Under the pieces are notes generated by a model. It had not been told where the DNA came from, made no database searches, and saw nothing but the letters and a program-made list of their open reading frames with translations. The translations under genes and the position numbers were made by a program. Shown piece after piece: positions 61,561 to 64,000 of a stretch of 64,000 nt of DNA (the first letter of the stretch is position 1; each line of letters begins with the position of its first letter). Source of the DNA: Spongiibacter tropicus DSM 19543 (GTDB lineage: Bacteria > Pseudomonadota > Gammaproteobacteria > Pseudomonadales > Spongiibacteraceae); the NCBI RefSeq assembly GCF_000420325.1, contig NZ_ATUS01000001.1, positions 1,864,463 through 1,928,462 on the forward strand, written 5' to 3'.

Positions 61561-62427
61561 ATGAGTCACCGTAATATTGCACAGATCATTCCTGCCGTTG
61601 CGACATCCGATGGCGCCGGCGTGAAGCTCAAGCGCAGCCTTGGCCAATCGGCCGGGGTGAGGCTGGATCCGTTTCTGATGCTGGATGAGTTTTACTCCGA
61701 CCAACCCGAGGATTATCTCGCAGGCTTCCCCTCACACCCTCACCGGGGGTTTGAAACGGTCACCTATATGCTCGCCGGCCACATGCTGCACGAGGACCAT
61801 ATGGGCAATCGCGGTGACCTCGGCCCCGGAGACGTGCAGTGGATGACCGCAGGGCGGGGCATTATTCACTCAGAAATGCCGCAGCAGGAGTCCGGACTGA
61901 TGCGTGGCTTTCAATTGTGGGTCAACCTGCCTGCTGCCGAGAAGCTTTGCGCTGCCGACTACCATGATATTCCCGCCGCACAGATACCGTCCCTTTCCCC
62001 CGAAGCCGGCATCTCACTGCGGCATATTGCCGGGCGCTGCTGGCTTCCCGATTTCGGCCAGGAAAGTATCGGCTATGTAAACGGCCTGGACGGGCGGCAA
62101 CTGCGCAGCGACCCACTGTATCTCGATATTGGGCTTGCGGCAGGTAACACCCTGAATATCGCGTTGAACCCGCAGCACAATGCCTTTGTCTATGCCTACG
62201 ACGGCGAGATTCACATCGGCGACCGCCAACTTACAGAAGGACAGGCGGGCATCTTAACGCCGGGCGATCAGCTCTGCCTCAGTACCCCAAGCGGCGGCGG
62301 GGCATTAGTACTGGCAGGGCAGCCACTGAGGGAGCCGATCGTTCAATACGGCCCGTTTGTGATGAACAGCAGCGAGGAAATCGAACAGGCACTGCGCGAT
62401 TATCGCGACGGCCGCTTGACCGCATAA
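61561..62427 (+). CDS. Pirin family protein
   Basis: 288 aa bicupin. The metal motif of the N-terminal cupin is FPSHPHRGFETVTYMLAGHMLHEDH, followed by GDVQWMTAGRGIIHSEMP, both hallmarks of pirins with quercetinase-like iron sites. Proposed roles are redox sensing or quercetin-like oxidation. Directly follows azoR by 29 bp, a common pair in gammaproteobacteria. Confidence 0.92.
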   Translation: MSHRNIAQIIPAVATSDGAGVKLKRSLGQSAGVRLDPFLMLDEFYSDQPEDYLAGFPSHPHRGFETVTYMLAGHMLHEDHMGNRGDLGPGDVQWMTAGRGIIHSEMPQQESGLMRGFQLWVNLPAAEKLCAADYHDIPAAQIPSLSPEAGISLRHIAGRCWLPDFGQESIGYVNGLDGRQLRSDPLYLDIGLAAGNTLNIALNPQHNAFVYAYDGEIHIGDRQLTEGQAGILTPGDQLCLSTPSGGGALVLAGQPLREPIVQYGPFVMNSSEEIEQALRDYRDGRLTA

Positions 62428-62496
62428 GCTGATGAATAGCACTCACACTTTGCAGAAATAGCGGCGTATAGTGAACAGCAAAAGGAGGAGCATTCC

Positions 62497-62910
62497 ATGA
62501 GTACAAGTATTCGCGTTCGGGACGTCATGATCAGCCCTTCGCCTTACGTTAAACACCATACGCCCCTGGGAGAAGTGGTAGACATTCTGCTGCGTAACCG
62601 CGTAATGGGCCTGCCCGTTGTAGCTGACAGCGGCGCAGTCGTCGGCTTTGTATCCGAGCAGGACTGTATTCACTCCATGCTGGTCAGCAGCTATCACTGT
62701 GAAGGCGCCCCCAATGTTGATGACGTGATGCATAACGAAGTACTGGCGGTATCTCCTGAGCAGAACATCGTCGATCTTGCGCAGAACATGGGCAAAAACA
62801 AGCCCAAGCTTTATCCGGTTATTGATGACGGCAAACTGGTCGGCCTGATCACGCGCAGCGCGATCCTTTCTGCTCTTTGGGAAAACCGAGCCACATGCGA
62901 TATGCAGTAA
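62497..62910 (+). CDS. CBS-domain pair protein
   Basis: 137 aa consisting of two CBS domains (RVRDVMISPSPYVKHHTPL and VDDVMHNEVLAVSPEQNIVD) that together form a Bateman module binding adenine nucleotides. No effector domain is attached, so it may regulate a partner by binding. GGAGGAGCATTCC precedes the ATG. Confidence 0.85.
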   Translation: MSTSIRVRDVMISPSPYVKHHTPLGEVVDILLRNRVMGLPVVADSGAVVGFVSEQDCIHSMLVSSYHCEGAPNVDDVMHNEVLAVSPEQNIVDLAQNMGKNKPKLYPVIDDGKLVGLITRSAILSALWENRATCDMQ

Positions 62911-63065
62911 TCCTCTTCACACTGGCCAGCTGCGCAGGACTCAGTGCCTGCGCCAGCGGTCAGTACGATGCCGAGCGCGAATGGCGGCTCAGAGAGTGTG
63001 AAAAAATCCTCTATGAAGAAGATCGCTCTGCCTGCATGCGCAACACCCCCCACTACATTCAGTAA
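62895..63065 (+). CDS. Small lipoprotein
   Basis: 56 aa from the ATG at 62895, overlapping the end of the CBS gene in another frame by 16 bp. Signal peptide with a lipobox (GLSACASG), mature part short and charged with two further Cys residues (CEK, ACM). No family known. Its own ribosome site is weak, so translation may depend on the gene before it. Confidence 0.5.
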   Translation: MRYAVILFTLASCAGLSACASGQYDAEREWRLRECEKILYEEDRSACMRNTPHYIQ

Positions 63066-63197
63066 GCCATGACATACCGGGGCTGGCGCGCCCAGGACCA
63101 AACCGGACATCGCAGATCATGGCAATCGCAGCGGGTACAACTACACTGGCTGCAAACCCAAAAAGCATAGGGCTGAACCCCCACAGAGGAGTGATAC

Positions 63198-64000
63198 GTG
63201 AGCGACACGCAATACGAGGTGATTGTTTTTGGAGCGAGCAGCTTTGTCGGACAGATTATCTGCGAATACCTGAGCAGCTATCGTGGAGAAGAACCCCCGC
63301 TCCGCTGGGCAATGGCGGGCCGAAATGAACGCAAGCTTCAGGAAACCCGCGACGCCCTGAGCGGCGACAAACCTGAATTGCTGATCGCAGACTCCAGCGA
63401 CGAAGTTTCCCTGCGCGCCATGGCCGCCAAAACGCAGGTTGTGCTGTCTACCGTTGGACCCTATGCGCTGTACGGCGAGGCCCTGGTCAAAGTCTGTGCG
63501 GAAACCGGCACGGACTACTGCGATCTCACGGGTGAAGTCCACTGGATACGCGCCATGATCGACCGCTATCAGACAACCGCCAGCCAGAGCGGCGCCCGGT
63601 TGGTACACTGCTGCGGTTTCGACTCCATCCCTTCAGATCTCGGCGTGCTGTTTACCCAGACGCACTTCCGCGAGCGCTACGGCCACCCCAGCGAAGATAT
63701 CCGCATGCGCGTCAAGGCAGCCAAGGGCGGCCTGTCCGGCGGCACCTTCGCCAGCCTGCTCAACGTGATGAAAGAAGCCTCCGAAGACCCCGCGCTGCGC
63801 AAGCAAATGGCAGACCCTTACCTGCTGTGTCCCGGTGCCGGCTTCCACGGCCGACAGCGCAACCCCGGCCTCGCCGAACTGGACGTCATCAGCGGCCGTT
63901 GGATGTCGCCCTTTATCATGGCGGCCATCAACACCCGAGTCGTACAGCGCAGCCATTATTTGCTGGGCAAAGCCTACGGCGATCACTTCCGCTACGAAGA
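63198..64000 (+). CDS. Saccharopine dehydrogenase-like reductase (trans-acting enoyl reductase type), cut by the window edge
   Basis: GTG start preceded by GAGGAGTGATAC; about 267 codons visible, open at the right edge. Rossmann motif IVFGASSFVGQI, then VVLSTVGPYALYGEALVK and CDLTGEVHWIRAMI, and the CCGFDSIPSDLGVL block typical of the mycobacterial trans-acting enoyl reductase family. Reduction of lipid-type intermediates is the family expectation. Related at distance to the gene at 9363; the C-terminus cannot be seen. Confidence 0.82.
   Translation, partial: MSDTQYEVIVFGASSFVGQIICEYLSSYRGEEPPLRWAMAGRNERKLQETRDALSGDKPELLIADSSDEVSLRAMAAKTQVVLSTVGPYALYGEALVKVCAETGTDYCDLTGEVHWIRAMIDRYQTTASQSGARLVHCCGFDSIPSDLGVLFTQTHFRERYGHPSEDIRMRVKAAKGGLSGGTFASLLNVMKEASEDPALRKQMADPYLLCPGAGFHGRQRNPGLAELDVISGRWMSPFIMAAINTRVVQRSHYLLGKAYGDHFRYE

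Noticed and set aside
1-64000. rRNA, tRNA, CRISPR arrays, transposases, prophage or antiphage genes
   Set aside because: None recognised on either strand by reading; the intergenic gaps are short and accounted for.

Overview
The window reads as chromosomal DNA of a marine, aerobic, heterotrophic gammaproteobacterium, probably near the Spongiibacteraceae/Cellvibrionales. This is inferred from gene content, not from a marker gene. Supporting features are an ectoine operon with its own aspartokinase and EctR regulator, a complete caa3-type cytochrome oxidase locus, the cytochrome c4/c5-engB-polA neighbourhood common in Pseudomonas-like bacteria, and many acyl-CoA and short-chain dehydrogenase genes of the kind used to degrade lipids and steroid-like compounds. 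No rRNA, tRNA, CRISPR array, transposase or integrase was seen. Coding density is high and most of the window looks native.

Layout. 1-9.2 kb: an RND/MMPL transporter (cut by the window edge) and an acyl-CoA dehydrogenase-thiolase-acyl-CoA ligase operon, facing an AraC regulator; an identical 16-bp motif precedes both transcription units. A second AraC gene faces a saccharopine-dehydrogenase-like reductase across a 21-bp-phased direct repeat. 10.6-13.5 kb: five AT-richer orphan genes, all on one strand, with integron-cassette-like junctions. 13.7-16.5 kb: DUF805, DUF2007, nitroreductase, DUF2164 and a TauE/SafE permease. 16.5-19.8 kb: an OxyR-like LysR regulator that has lost the peroxidatic cysteine, divergent from a beta-carbonic anhydrase and a SulP transporter (a probable bicarbonate module). 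19.9-23.6 kb: a TetR-linked LLM oxidoreductase/NTF2/SDR/SDR operon. 23.7-29.1 kb: ectABC-ask plus an overlapping TPR membrane protein, with divergent ectR. 29.3-31.6 kb: ybgA-phrB. 31.7-35 kb: a translationally coupled retropepsin / transglutaminase-7TM / ATP-grasp operon. 35-38.1 kb: yqhD/yqhC and a DMT permease. 38.2-43.5 kb: DsbA-like lipoprotein, cytochromes c4 and c5, engB and polA. 43.7-47.1 kb: a small exported protein and the zinc locus znuA/zur-znuC-znuB with a Zur box. 47.1-55.9 kb: cytochrome oxidase subunits and the heme A, copper and SURF1 assembly genes. 56.3-64 kb: MATE pump, small exported protein, LysR/carboxylesterase, then azoreductase-pirin-CBS-lipoprotein-reductase.

How the genes work together. 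The lipid-type genes (CoA ligase, dehydrogenase, thiolase, SDRs, LLM enzyme, two enoyl-reductase-like proteins) suggest uptake and oxidation of a hydrophobic substrate under several local regulators. Ectoine synthesis, bicarbonate handling and zinc uptake are separate homeostasis modules, each beside a plausible dedicated regulator.

The least explained items are the ATP-grasp/retropepsin membrane operon, the His-for-Cys OxyR-like regulator, the cassette-like gene run, and the GTAACACT elements found in front of two unrelated small secreted proteins. All functional calls rest on motifs read by eye; no database search was run.
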